From Candidatus Desulfosporosinus nitrosoreducens (GTDB lineage: Bacteria; Bacillota; Desulfitobacteriia; Desulfitobacteriales; Desulfitobacteriaceae), in the NCBI RefSeq assembly GCF_030954495.1, contig NZ_JAVHUW010000056.1, forward strand, positions 1 through 64,000: a stretch of DNA of 64,000 nucleotides, given 5' to 3'. Below the pieces are notes generated by a model. The model ran no database searches, had not been told where the DNA came from, and saw only the letters and a list, made by a program, of their open reading frames with translations. Shown piece after piece: positions 42,998 through 50,422 of this stretch. The translations under genes were made by a program, and so were the position numbers. Within the stretch, counting starts at the first letter, position 1; each line of letters opens with the position of its first letter.

Positions 42998-43124
42998 CAG
43001 CAGAAAGAAAGGACGATATGAATGATTCAATGCTGCTATAAGGGATTGTTCCGAAATGACAAAGCAATAAATCAAAGCTCGAACCTCTAAGTTTTCATCA
43101 ACTGACACAACAATCATGCCGTTC

Positions 43125-44243
43125 TTATTTTTCCAGTTCTTCAGCTATGGTTTTTAAACTTTCCATAATATCAAGATGCTGCGGACAAACCTGCTCACAG
43201 TTTCCGCAGGCAAGACAGTCCGAAGCTTTACCGGTCATTCTGGTTTCCAGTCCATAGCGGCTCTTTGCACCGGCCAGATCATTATAAATCATCTTGCGGT
43301 TATAGGTCGCGAAAACGTTGGGAATAAGTATATTCTGCGGGCAGCCTTCTATGCAATATTGGCATCCTGTACAGGGAATACTGGGAATTTCACTGATTGC
43401 TTGACGGGCCTTTTCAATAACAGCAAGTTCATCTTGATCAAGCGGTTTGAAGTTTTCCATAAAAGCCACGTTGTCCTGTACCTGATCCAGGGTCGACATT
43501 CCGCTCAGCACCGTAATAATGTTGTCCAGGGAGGCCGCATAGCGTATAGCCCATGACGCCAGCGAAACATTGGGATTGGCGTCTGCGAATATTTTGCGGA
43601 TGCTTTCAGCCGGGTTGGCCAAGAGACCGCCCTTAACCGGTTCCATCACCACAATGGGTTTATGATGCTTCAACGCCACTTCATAGCATTTTCGAGCCTG
43701 AATAGTGGGACTCTCCCAGTCGTCGTAATTCAGCTGGAACTGGACAAACTCCATCTCCGGGTGCTCGGTCAGAAGTTTATCCAGCGCGTCCGCATTGTCA
43801 TGCATGGAAAAACCGATATGCCGCACCAGGCCCTTTTCCTTAAGTTCACGGACATAATCCCACATTCCGAAGTCATCAAAATACTTGGTGCGGTTATTTC
43901 CCAAATTATGAAGCAGGTAGTAATCAATATATCCCGCACCGGTGCGCTCTAATGAGGTCCAGATCATATTCCTGGCCTCTTCTTCAGTTTTGACAATCCA
44001 AACGGGGCATTTGGTTGCGATTTGAAAACTTTCCCGAGGGTAGCGGTCAACGATTGCAGCTTTCATCGCCTCTTCCGACTTGCCGCCGTTATAGGCCCAG
44101 GAGGAATCAAAATAAGTAAAGCCTTTGGACATAAAGAGATCGACCATTTCCTTGGTCTGTTCAATGTCAATTTCTTCCCCTATCATCGGCAGCCGCATAA
44201 ACCCAAAACCGAGCTTAGGAATATTTTCACCTAAATATGCCAT
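43125..44243 (-). CDS. Aldo/keto reductase with C-terminal 2x[4Fe-4S] domain
   Basis: The N-terminal ~280 residues form an aldo/keto reductase barrel: LGFGFMRLPMIG, DSSWAYNGGKSEEAMKAAI (Asp and Tyr of the active site), ATKCPVWIV (Lys) and YLLHNLGNN (His). The C-terminus has two ferredoxin motifs, CTGCQYCIEGCP and CLACGNCEQVCP. This predicted-oxidoreductase subfamily is frequent in anaerobic Firmicutes; substrates are mostly unknown. ATG behind GGAGGTAGGGT. It is divergent from the MarR gene, and two palindromes lie between them, so MarR control is likely. Confidence 0.9.
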   Translation of the reverse strand: MAYLGENIPKLGFGFMRLPMIGEEIDIEQTKEMVDLFMSKGFTYFDSSWAYNGGKSEEAMKAAIVDRYPRESFQIATKCPVWIVKTEEEARNMIWTSLERTGAGYIDYYLLHNLGNNRTKYFDDFGMWDYVRELKEKGLVRHIGFSMHDNADALDKLLTEHPEMEFVQFQLNYDDWESPTIQARKCYEVALKHHKPIVVMEPVKGGLLANPAESIRKIFADANPNVSLASWAIRYAASLDNIITVLSGMSTLDQVQDNVAFMENFKPLDQDELAVIEKARQAISEIPSIPCTGCQYCIEGCPQNILIPNVFATYNRKMIYNDLAGAKSRYGLETRMTGKASDCLACGNCEQVCPQHLDIMESLKTIAEELEK

Positions 44244-44346
44244 ACCCTACCTCCAAATCAAATAAAGATTTTCTAACTTGGATTATTCCGTATATTAATA
44301 CTCTGCTCTATTGTTTTGATGTGAGGCCTGTGCAGCGCAACATCAG

Positions 44347-44360
44347 GTTGACACATCAAC
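44347..44360. promoter_or_regulatory. Palindromic operator 1, AKR-marR intergenic
   Basis: Perfect inverted repeat GTTGA-CACA-TCAAC. It shares half-sites with operator 2, 37 bp away centre to centre. It lies downstream of the predicted reductase promoter (minus strand, TTGACG, 17 bp, TACAGT). Confidence 0.65.
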
Positions 44361-44379
44361 TTATATCTACTGTAACACA

Positions 44380-44409
44380 TTGCGGTTGATACGTCAACCA
44401 TGCTATAAT
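44380..44409 (+). promoter_or_regulatory. Promoter of marR, predicted leaderless transcript
   Basis: TTGCGG (44380-44385), an 18-bp spacer, and consensus TATAAT (44404-44409). The ATG of marR begins at 44416, 7 bp after the -10 box, so transcription would start at or beside the A of the start codon. There is no ribosome site before this ATG. Confidence 0.65.
44384..44399. promoter_or_regulatory. Palindromic operator 2 over the marR promoter
   Basis: Perfect inverted repeat GGTTGA-TACG-TCAACC. It overlaps the -35 box and spacer of the marR promoter and contains the TTGACG -35 box of the divergent reductase promoter, so one bound dimer could block both. It is the likely MarR binding site. Confidence 0.7.
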
Positions 44410-44415
44410 GCTCCT

Positions 44416-44853
44416 ATGGATACAAACGAGCTAACTGTAGAGGAAATGCGAATATGGCATCTCTGGAAATGCTCCTTTAAGAGCATTTTCGGCCGCGTCA
44501 TGAAAGACATGTCCGAGCACACAGGACTGTCGGACGGTGATTTCGGAGTATTGGATCGCTTAGTCCATTTAGGGAACGGCAAGCTTCGCCAGCAGGAATT
44601 AGTCGATTCGATGGAGTGGACTAAGAGCCGCTTGTCCCATCATCTGACGCGGATGGAACAACGCGGGCTTATTCTGAGAAAACCCCTGGACACGGGCCGC
44701 GGAGTTCAAATCATCATCACTTCCGCCGGAAAATCGGCATTGGACAGTTCCCGTCCCGTACTCTCGAAGGCAATACGCAAACACTTCCTTGAGCAATTAA
44801 GCGCACAAGACATTGAGTCGATTACTAAGTTGGCTGAAAGAATCAATAAGTAG
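44416..44853 (+). CDS. MarR-family transcriptional regulator
   Basis: 145 residues with the MarR winged HTH: LRQQELVDSMEWTKSRLSHHLTRMEQRGLILRKPL (landmarks near residues 57-90; recognition helix TKSRLSHHLTRM), then a wing and a C-terminal dimer helix. It probably represses itself and the divergent aldo/keto reductase through two GTTGA..TCAAC palindromes. The frame is open to 44380, but the -10 box and operator lie there, so the start is ATG 44416. The ligand is unknown. Confidence 0.9.
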   Translation: MDTNELTVEEMRIWHLWKCSFKSIFGRVMKDMSEHTGLSDGDFGVLDRLVHLGNGKLRQQELVDSMEWTKSRLSHHLTRMEQRGLILRKPLDTGRGVQIIITSAGKSALDSSRPVLSKAIRKHFLEQLSAQDIESITKLAERINK

Positions 44854-44932
44854 TCCTCAGCTGATCAATACTCATAAAAGCAAGAACTCTCTCCGGACCC
44901 GGATTATTCTTACTGCAGACAAAAGCAGAGCA

Positions 44933-44972
44933 CCCCTAGCCAATGGTATTATTCATACTATACGGATAGGGG
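44933..44972. repeat. Hairpin repeat 1, copy 2 (convergent marR / coiled-coil gene)
   Basis: Near-copy of 33941-33979, with outer stem CACCCCTA/TAGGGGTG and inner stem ATGGTAT/ATACTAT. Sequence similarity extends a few bases on both sides (AAAAGC on the left). It lies downstream of marR, again between convergent genes. Confidence 0.75.
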
Positions 44973-45065
44973 TGTTTTAGTCACCATTTGAGACTAAGCA
45001 ATGGAGCAATTGACTTTCATTACATCTGGGGGATTTTAAGCCATTATAACGATTCATTCTAAAAC

Positions 45066-45100
45066 AAAAGGAGTGTTACGCTTTGCGTAACCTCCTTTTT
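45066..45100. terminator. Bidirectional intrinsic terminator
   Basis: Stem AAAAGGAG..GTTACGC / GCGTAAC..TCCTTTT with a 3-base loop and T-run on the plus strand, A-run before it. It can stop transcripts from either side of this convergent gap. Confidence 0.8.
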
Positions 45101-45112
45101 GCTTACGGTCCG

Positions 45113-45136
45113 GGATGAGTATCGTACTACTCATCC
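45113..45136. repeat. Hairpin repeat 2, copy 2
   Basis: Perfect GGATGAGTA / TACTCATCC stem with a 6-base loop. It matches 33892-33915 with two changes and overlaps the last codons and stop of the coiled-coil gene at 45127. Repeats 1 and 2 thus occur as a pair at both convergent loci, with the order and orientation of repeat 2 reversed. Confidence 0.75.
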
Positions 45137-45627
45137 TTCTCTCTTTCATAGTTGACCGGTTGTTCCCGGTCTTCCTGAGCTAAACTTTTTAATTCTTCCC
45201 GGTTCTTGCGCAAAGACTGAAGCGTTTCGTACAAGCCCTGTTCGACATGTTGCAGCATCTCATCGGCGTATTGAACTGCCCCCATCTTCACATTATGAGC
45301 AAAGGACTGAGCTTGCCGGACAATATCTTCTCCGTAAGTCTGCGCCTGCTTGACAATTTCATCTTCCACAGCCATTTTGTCAACATAAGCCTTGCCACGT
45401 TCCATGAGCTTCTGGGCTTCCACTTGCGCCTCATCCAAAATGCGCTGCCGCTCTTTCAAAACCCATTTGGCATTTGTCAACTCTTCCGGCAAAGCGGCAC
45501 GTATACGATCAAGTATTTCAAAAACAACAGCATCATCGACAAGAACCTTTCCGGTCATCGGAATTTTCGGTCCATGGTCGATAATCTCCTCCACCTCATT
45601 GAGTAAACTCAAAACATCGTTCTCCAC
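45127..45627 (-). CDS. Conserved coiled-coil protein of unknown function downstream of rsmD
   Basis: About 166 residues. I do not recognise a characterised family. It is acidic and helical, with long heptad-like stretches (LKERQRILDEAQVEAQKLMERGKAYVDK split across residues 80-110, then QAQTYGEDIVRQAQSF) that recall ATP-synthase-B or DivIVA-type helices. No signal or membrane segment. I prefer the GTG at 45627 behind GGGGGAGGA to the ORF start at 45672, which overlaps rsmD. It may be co-transcribed with rsmD; a cell-division or structural role is only a guess. Confidence 0.7.
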   Translation of the reverse strand: MENDVLSLLNEVEEIIDHGPKIPMTGKVLVDDAVVFEILDRIRAALPEELTNAKWVLKERQRILDEAQVEAQKLMERGKAYVDKMAVEDEIVKQAQTYGEDIVRQAQSFAHNVKMGAVQYADEMLQHVEQGLYETLQSLRKNREELKSLAQEDREQPVNYEREKDE

Positions 45628-45644
45628 GTTAATCCTCCCCCTCG

Positions 45645-46196
45645 TCATACATCCATGCTCTGTAAATACCATACTTTTGTATCTCCGTAGAGACTCACTT
45701 TACGAATTTCCAAAGAAAACATCGCCGCATTGAGCTGATCGTCTTTTGCCGTTTCAGCGATAATAACACCGTTAGGTCCTAAGAACAAGCGTTCGCTCAG
45801 GATCGTTAGGGACTTGGACACTAATTCTTGATGATAAGGGGGATCTAAGAAAATAAGGTTAAAGACTTCGTCATGATAATTGTCTAAAAACTTAAAAGCA
45901 TCCATCAATACGACCTTAGCCTTATGTTCTAAACCTAGACGCCGAATATTTTCTCGAACGACCTTAAACGCACTGTGACCCTTCTCAACCAATACGGCCT
46001 CACGAGCTCCGCGGGAAAGAGCCTCAAGTGCTAAATTACCGGTACCGGTAAACAGATCCAAAATACGAGCGTCCTTAACTCTATCTCCTAAGACATTAAA
46101 TATTGCACCCTTTACTTTATCCGAGGTTGGACGTGTCTGAATTCCTGCAACAGTTTTTAAAATCCGTCCGCGCATCTCACCAGCTATGATTCGCAT
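45645..46196 (-). CDS. rsmD: 16S rRNA (guanine-N2-)-methyltransferase RsmD
   Basis: RsmD methylates G966 of 16S rRNA. The 183-residue protein begins MRIIAGEMRGRILKTV and has RPTSDKVKGAIFNVLGD, the SAM motif LDLFTGTGNLALEALSRGA and the catalytic NPPY-type motif as DPPY (IFLDPPYHQEL). ATG 46196 follows ACGGAGGG; the ORF start at 46244 lacks support. In most Firmicutes coaD follows; here the coiled-coil gene follows and coaD is not in view. Confidence 0.94.
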   Translation of the reverse strand: MRIIAGEMRGRILKTVAGIQTRPTSDKVKGAIFNVLGDRVKDARILDLFTGTGNLALEALSRGAREAVLVEKGHSAFKVVRENIRRLGLEHKAKVVLMDAFKFLDNYHDEVFNLIFLDPPYHQELVSKSLTILSERLFLGPNGVIIAETAKDDQLNAAMFSLEIRKVSLYGDTKVWYLQSMDV

Positions 46197-46314
46197 AAAC
46201 CCTCCGTGTCCATTATAGCAGAGCTTATTAAGCTTTTCAGCCACAATTATTAGATTATTAACTAAGTTTTATGTTAAGTATAACACACAAGCGGAAAACT
46301 CTTGCTTAATTCCT

Positions 46315-46343
46315 GCATATGATTTTTGTTTTTGCCAATACTA
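46315..46343 (+). promoter_or_regulatory. Sigma-G/F-like promoter of gpr
   Basis: GCATA (46315-46319) and AATACTA (46337-46343) with 17 bp between fit the sigma-G pattern known from Bacillus (GCATR and CATAMTA). This agrees with forespore expression of gpr. The leader would be about 160 nt. Confidence 0.6.
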
Positions 46344-46425
46344 TGTTTGGTATTCGGTGACGTTAATCATGATCATTGAATACTCTTCCCCCATCCAGCT
46401 CTTCCTTTCGTTTTTCCTCTCTGTT

Positions 46426-46459
46426 CACTGGGAGCTTCCAAAGCCCCAGTGACTTTTTT
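46426..46459 (+). terminator. Terminator-like hairpin in the gpr leader
   Basis: CACTGGG-a-GCTT / AGCCCCAGTG stem followed by a T6 run on the plus strand, 50 bp before the gpr start. No plus-strand gene lies upstream, so it would act on the gpr leader itself (attenuation) or end a small RNA started at the promoter at 46315. The rest of 46197-46425 shows no gene. Confidence 0.65.
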
Positions 46460-46510
46460 CAATGTTGCCGAATTACATAGGTGCAAATGAAAACTAAAGG
46501 AGCCAAGACC

Positions 46511-47497
46511 ATGAAAAAATCCCAACTTTATCGCCAACTTAACGTTCAGCTTGACCTAGCGGTTGAAGCCCATCAGCTCCTGCGCGGGGAAAGCGGCGAA
46601 GAAATTCCCGGCGTGATCATGAATGAGCAAAATCTCGAACATGCCACAGTCACAATTATTACTGTGGAAACCGACGAAGGAGTCGAAGCGATTGGAAAGC
46701 CCAAAGGGCAATATGTCACCATCGATGCCCCGGAAATCCGAAATAATGATTACACGGTTCATGATAGTATTACCCAGATCTTAGCGGACCGCTTAATTGA
46801 CCTTATGAAATTAAAAGAAGATGCCAGTATCCTGATTATCGGTTTGGGAAACTGGAACGCCACCCCGGATGCGCTGGGTCCTCAAGTAATCAGCAAAACT
46901 TTGGTAACCCGTCACCTTTTTCAGCTTTCCCCCGAAAATTTGCAAGGCAAAATGCGCAAGGTAAGTGCCATTTCACCGGGAGTGCTTGGCATCACAGGCA
47001 TCGAAACGGCGGAAATCATCCGCGGCATTGTCGACCACGTCAAGCCTGATTTGGTTATTGCTATCGATGCCCTGGCCGCCGGCTCCTTAGAACGCATTGG
47101 CACAAGTATTCAGCTCGCAGACACAGGCATTCATCCGGGCTCCGGAGTTGGAAACCCAAGGTCCGGAATTAATGAAGAAACCGTAGGCTGCAAAGTAATC
47201 GCCATTGGTCTCCCAACCGTGCTCAATGCCGCCGTTATAGCGCATGACGCCGTGGAAGGGATTTTTAAAGAATTTGTGACCAGCCCTTCTCTATATAAAC
47301 TATATAAAGGGATTAAGCCTGAAGCTTTAAGCAAAATTATCGACGAAGTTCTTTCACCCTTCCAGGGAAATCTCATGGTTACTCCTAAAGAAATTGATTC
47401 CCTTATCCAGACATCTGCCAAGATTATTGCCGGAGCATTAGCCATCAGCCTTCACCCGGGGATTGATCGCGAAGATTATGAACGGTATCTGCAATAA
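46511..47497 (+). CDS. gpr: GPR endopeptidase (germination protease)
   Basis: GPR degrades alpha/beta-type small acid-soluble spore proteins during germination. The 328-residue protein has LNVQLDLAVEAHQLLRG, the propeptide-region segment IPGVIMNEQ, then ILIIGLGNWNATPDALGPQVI, SAISPGVLGITGIETAEIIRGI, DLVIAIDALAAGSLERIGTSIQLADTGI (landmarks) and HPGSGVGN. ATG 46511 lies behind AAAGGAGCC. It is a firm sign that the organism sporulates. A SASP-like mini-gene lies just downstream on the other strand. Confidence 0.95.
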   Translation: MKKSQLYRQLNVQLDLAVEAHQLLRGESGEEIPGVIMNEQNLEHATVTIITVETDEGVEAIGKPKGQYVTIDAPEIRNNDYTVHDSITQILADRLIDLMKLKEDASILIIGLGNWNATPDALGPQVISKTLVTRHLFQLSPENLQGKMRKVSAISPGVLGITGIETAEIIRGIVDHVKPDLVIAIDALAAGSLERIGTSIQLADTGIHPGSGVGNPRSGINEETVGCKVIAIGLPTVLNAAVIAHDAVEGIFKEFVTSPSLYKLYKGIKPEALSKIIDEVLSPFQGNLMVTPKEIDSLIQTSAKIIAGALAISLHPGIDREDYERYLQ

Positions 47498-47500
47498 TAT

Positions 47501-47540
47501 AGAAAAGGGTCAGGCTAGTAAATTAACCTGACCCTTCTCT
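47501..47540. terminator. Bidirectional terminator between gpr and the SASP-like gene
   Basis: Arms AGAAAAGGGTCAGG (47501-47514) and CCTGACCCTTCTCT (47527-47540) pair with one mismatch around a 12-base loop. The two convergent genes end on either side of it. Confidence 0.8.
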
Positions 47541-47543
47541 CAG

Positions 47544-47669
47544 TTATTGCGGCGTATTAGGAAAACTCTTGTGTTTGCGATTAGCTATCCCAATTTCCTG
47601 AGCAACCTCATACTTGAATTTCTCTAATTCCGGTGTGAGTTGGACCATAGGTTTTGTTGACTTAGTCAA
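47544..47669 (-). CDS. 41-residue SASP-like peptide with a GPR cleavage motif
   Basis: The frame starts with TTG at 47669 behind an excellent GGAGGTG ribosome site and ends with TAA at 47544. The product contains LEKFKYEVAQEIGI (residues 15-28), which matches the GPR cleavage region of alpha/beta-type SASPs (FKYEIA/QEFGV). It then stops after 13 more residues, so the C-terminal DNA-binding half (the GG-containing EITKRLV region) is absent. It is convergent with gpr. It could be a degenerate SASP, a short GPR substrate or a regulator. A possible sigma-G-like promoter (TGAAT..AATAATA) lies at 47757-47783. Confidence 0.75.
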   Translation of the reverse strand: MTKSTKPMVQLTPELEKFKYEVAQEIGIANRKHKSFPNTPQ

Positions 47670-47872
47670 AGCTTACACCTCCATAGATTTATTCAGTAAG
47701 GCAGCAGACCTGCATCGCTGCTGCTTCGCCTCAACTCTTTTGTTTCTTTCTGATTCTATTATTCGTTGGAACAGGGAAATTCATACTCGGCAATTCTTGG
47801 CAAAGAGTTCATGTTTCTTTAAAAATAAAAGCGGTATCCAAATCAATGTGCTTAGCAAACAACTTCTTTTTT

Positions 47873-50422
47873 CTAATGTACGCCAATCTTTTCCGGCGGA
47901 AACAACCGCTCAACTTCTTGAAAAAGCAAGCGATATTTTTTTTGATCCTTTATGGCTTTCTGGACCAGTTGATAAGCCTTTTCCACCAGTTGACCGTCTC
48001 GGGAAAGATCCGCAAGGTGCAATTGCCCAAGCCCATGCTGCCGGGTTCCCAGCAGTTCACCAGTCCCGCGCAGCCGCATATCTTCTTCAGCAATTTTAAA
48101 GCCATCTTCCGTTTGACACAGAATATCCAACCGGCGGCTATAACTTTGCCCCGACAATAAAAAGCAATAGGATTGGTCGCTCCCCCGTCCAACCCGTCCT
48201 CTCAATTGATGTAATTGAGCCAGACCAAATCGCTCCGCAGATTCGATGACCATAACGGTGGCATTGGGAATATTCACACCAACTTCGACCACCGTAGTGG
48301 CTACCAGAATATCAATGTTTCCGGCTTGGAACTCAGACATTATCTCTTCCTTTTCCGAACCTTTCATCTTGCCATGCAGCAAAGCCACACAATAGTTGGG
48401 ATAACGCTTGCCAAGCTCGCCGGCTCGCTGCGTCGCTGAAATGAGGTCAAGGGTTTCCGATTCTTCCACAAGGGGGCAGACAACATAAATCTGTCTGCCC
48501 AATTCTACTTGCTCTTCAAGAAATTTTTCTAGTTTCGGACGGCTGCGTTCCGTTAATTTCCTGGTAATGATCGGTTTGCGGCCTACAGGCATCTCATCAA
48601 GGACAGAAAGCTGTAAATCGCCATAGAGCGTCAAGGCCAACGTCCTGGGAATAGGTGTGGCCGTGAGCACCAAGACATGGGGACTCTCGCCTTTATTCTG
48701 AAGCAGTGATCTCTGGCGGACTCCGAAGCGATGCTGTTCATCCGTAATGGCCAGGCCCAAAGCCTTAAACACCACAGTATCTTGAATTAAGGCATGAGTT
48801 CCCACAACAACCTGGGCCCTGCCATCCTCGATCTTTGCCAAAATCTCTTCTCTTTCAGCTTTACCGTGACTGCCTAATAAGCAAACAACTGTGATTCCCA
48901 AAGGCGTGAACACTTTCTCAAGTGCTTGAAAATGCTGCAGAGCCAGGATCTCGGTAGGAGCCATCATAGCCCCCTGATATCCTGAGCCCACCGCCCGCAG
49001 CAATGCCGCCATGGCCACCGCCGTTTTGCCCGAACCTACATCTCCTTGCACTAAACGAGCCATCCCTTGAGGCCTGGCCATATCCTCAAATATCTCCTGG
49101 ATCACCCGCTGCTGGGCTCCTGTCAGCCGGAAAGGCAGGCCCTGGTAGAAGCTTTGCACCTCTTCCTCCCCACCCGTCAGCTGCGGACTTCCAAGACGTA
49201 CTAACCCCTGGCGCAAGCTGGCAAAGGCCAATTGCAAAAGAAGGACCTCTTCCCAGACCAAGCGATCTCTTGCTCTGGCTAAGCTGTCATAGTCTGTCGG
49301 CGCATGGATCTCCCGGTGCGCCTGTGCTCGGGCCATCCAGTTTTTCAATTCCTCATCCGGGATTATCTCGGGAAAGTTAATCTCAACTTCCGGCAACACA
49401 TTTTGCATAATACTGCGAATGGCTTTTGAGGATAAACGGGCAGTTTCGGAGTATACGGGCAAAATTGCCGGTGAACCAGTCCCCCGCTCCATCTCAATAT
49501 CTGTCACTAATAGTTCCGGAACCTGTTGCTGCCAGCGAACCTTTCCCGTCACAACGACTTGAGAACCAACGGGATATTGTTTAAGAATAAACGTTTGATT
49601 AAACCAAGTTGCCTGGATTAAGCGCCCTTGCTGCTCTATGCTCAGCTTAACCACCTTAAGCTTGCCTTTAATAACTTGTCCCGCTACGACCTGCCCTGCT
49701 AAGGTAGCTGTTTCTCCATCCTTTAACTCTGCAATCAGCCTTTTACGGCGATCTTCATACCTGCGAGGATAATAAAGAAGCAAGTCGACGACCTTATGAA
49801 TTCCCAGTTTTTCAAGCTGCTTTGCTCTTTCCGGGCCCACTCCTTTGAGATACTGCAACGGTTTGTCTCCGCCGCCGGACTTCTTGACAGAGCCTGCCGT
49901 CTCTCCGGGGATTTTTTCTTGCTTATGTATTTGAATTTTGGAGTCGGTTTGGGTTTCCCCACAGACAGGTTTTCCCGAGTCACCAAAGTGTTCGTGATCT
50001 TGCTCTTTCTCAATGACCGGATGAACATTGGCGATCTGAGGTCCTATATTTTCCCTGTTCGGAAGCTCTGTCTCTTGACTTTGAGCGTTTTTTAAAACTT
50101 CAGCTGCTCCCGCTTCCCCTCCGGATACCTCACATTGACTATAGCGGTTTTGAGCCTCTAATAACATCTCTAACATAAAACGTCGTAATTCCGCAAAAGC
50201 ATCACGCCGGCGCATAGGGCTCCAGGCCGGATAATTTTGAGCTAAGGTTCGCAACAATTCCATATCATACCCAGGGAACAATTGTTCGAGTCTGGGCAGG
50301 ATTCCCCGTAAGAAACTATTAAATCCTCCCAAAACCCCTGTGTTCATGAAGCCTTGTTTTTCTTCAGCCAAAAGCGCTTTTTGAAAATTGTTCAGAACGA
50401 GCTGTATCTGGTTTAATTTCAT
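47873..50422 (-). CDS. recG: ATP-dependent DNA helicase RecG, N-terminally extended
   Basis: RecG regresses stalled forks and branch-migrates Holliday junctions. The core has the wedge/OB domain from about residue 190 (LQYLKGVGPERAKQLEKLGI), Walker A QGDVGSGKTAVAMAAL, DEQH box ITDEQHRFGVRQR, TATPIPRTLAL and the motif VI region QLHQLRGRVGRG. At 849 residues it is about 160-170 longer than usual. The extra N-terminal part is helical (1-95), then a low-complexity acidic linker. It overlaps sdaAA by 4 bp. Confidence 0.95.
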   Translation of the reverse strand: MKLNQIQLVLNNFQKALLAEEKQGFMNTGVLGGFNSFLRGILPRLEQLFPGYDMELLRTLAQNYPAWSPMRRRDAFAELRRFMLEMLLEAQNRYSQCEVSGGEAGAAEVLKNAQSQETELPNRENIGPQIANVHPVIEKEQDHEHFGDSGKPVCGETQTDSKIQIHKQEKIPGETAGSVKKSGGGDKPLQYLKGVGPERAKQLEKLGIHKVVDLLLYYPRRYEDRRKRLIAELKDGETATLAGQVVAGQVIKGKLKVVKLSIEQQGRLIQATWFNQTFILKQYPVGSQVVVTGKVRWQQQVPELLVTDIEMERGTGSPAILPVYSETARLSSKAIRSIMQNVLPEVEINFPEIIPDEELKNWMARAQAHREIHAPTDYDSLARARDRLVWEEVLLLQLAFASLRQGLVRLGSPQLTGGEEEVQSFYQGLPFRLTGAQQRVIQEIFEDMARPQGMARLVQGDVGSGKTAVAMAALLRAVGSGYQGAMMAPTEILALQHFQALEKVFTPLGITVVCLLGSHGKAEREEILAKIEDGRAQVVVGTHALIQDTVVFKALGLAITDEQHRFGVRQRSLLQNKGESPHVLVLTATPIPRTLALTLYGDLQLSVLDEMPVGRKPIITRKLTERSRPKLEKFLEEQVELGRQIYVVCPLVEESETLDLISATQRAGELGKRYPNYCVALLHGKMKGSEKEEIMSEFQAGNIDILVATTVVEVGVNIPNATVMVIESAERFGLAQLHQLRGRVGRGSDQSYCFLLSGQSYSRRLDILCQTEDGFKIAEEDMRLRGTGELLGTRQHGLGQLHLADLSRDGQLVEKAYQLVQKAIKDQKKYRLLFQEVERLFPPEKIGVH

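Noticed and set aside
44380..44415. Upstream extension of the MarR protein by 12 residues
   Set aside because: The extension would be encoded by the operator and -10 box of its own promoter.
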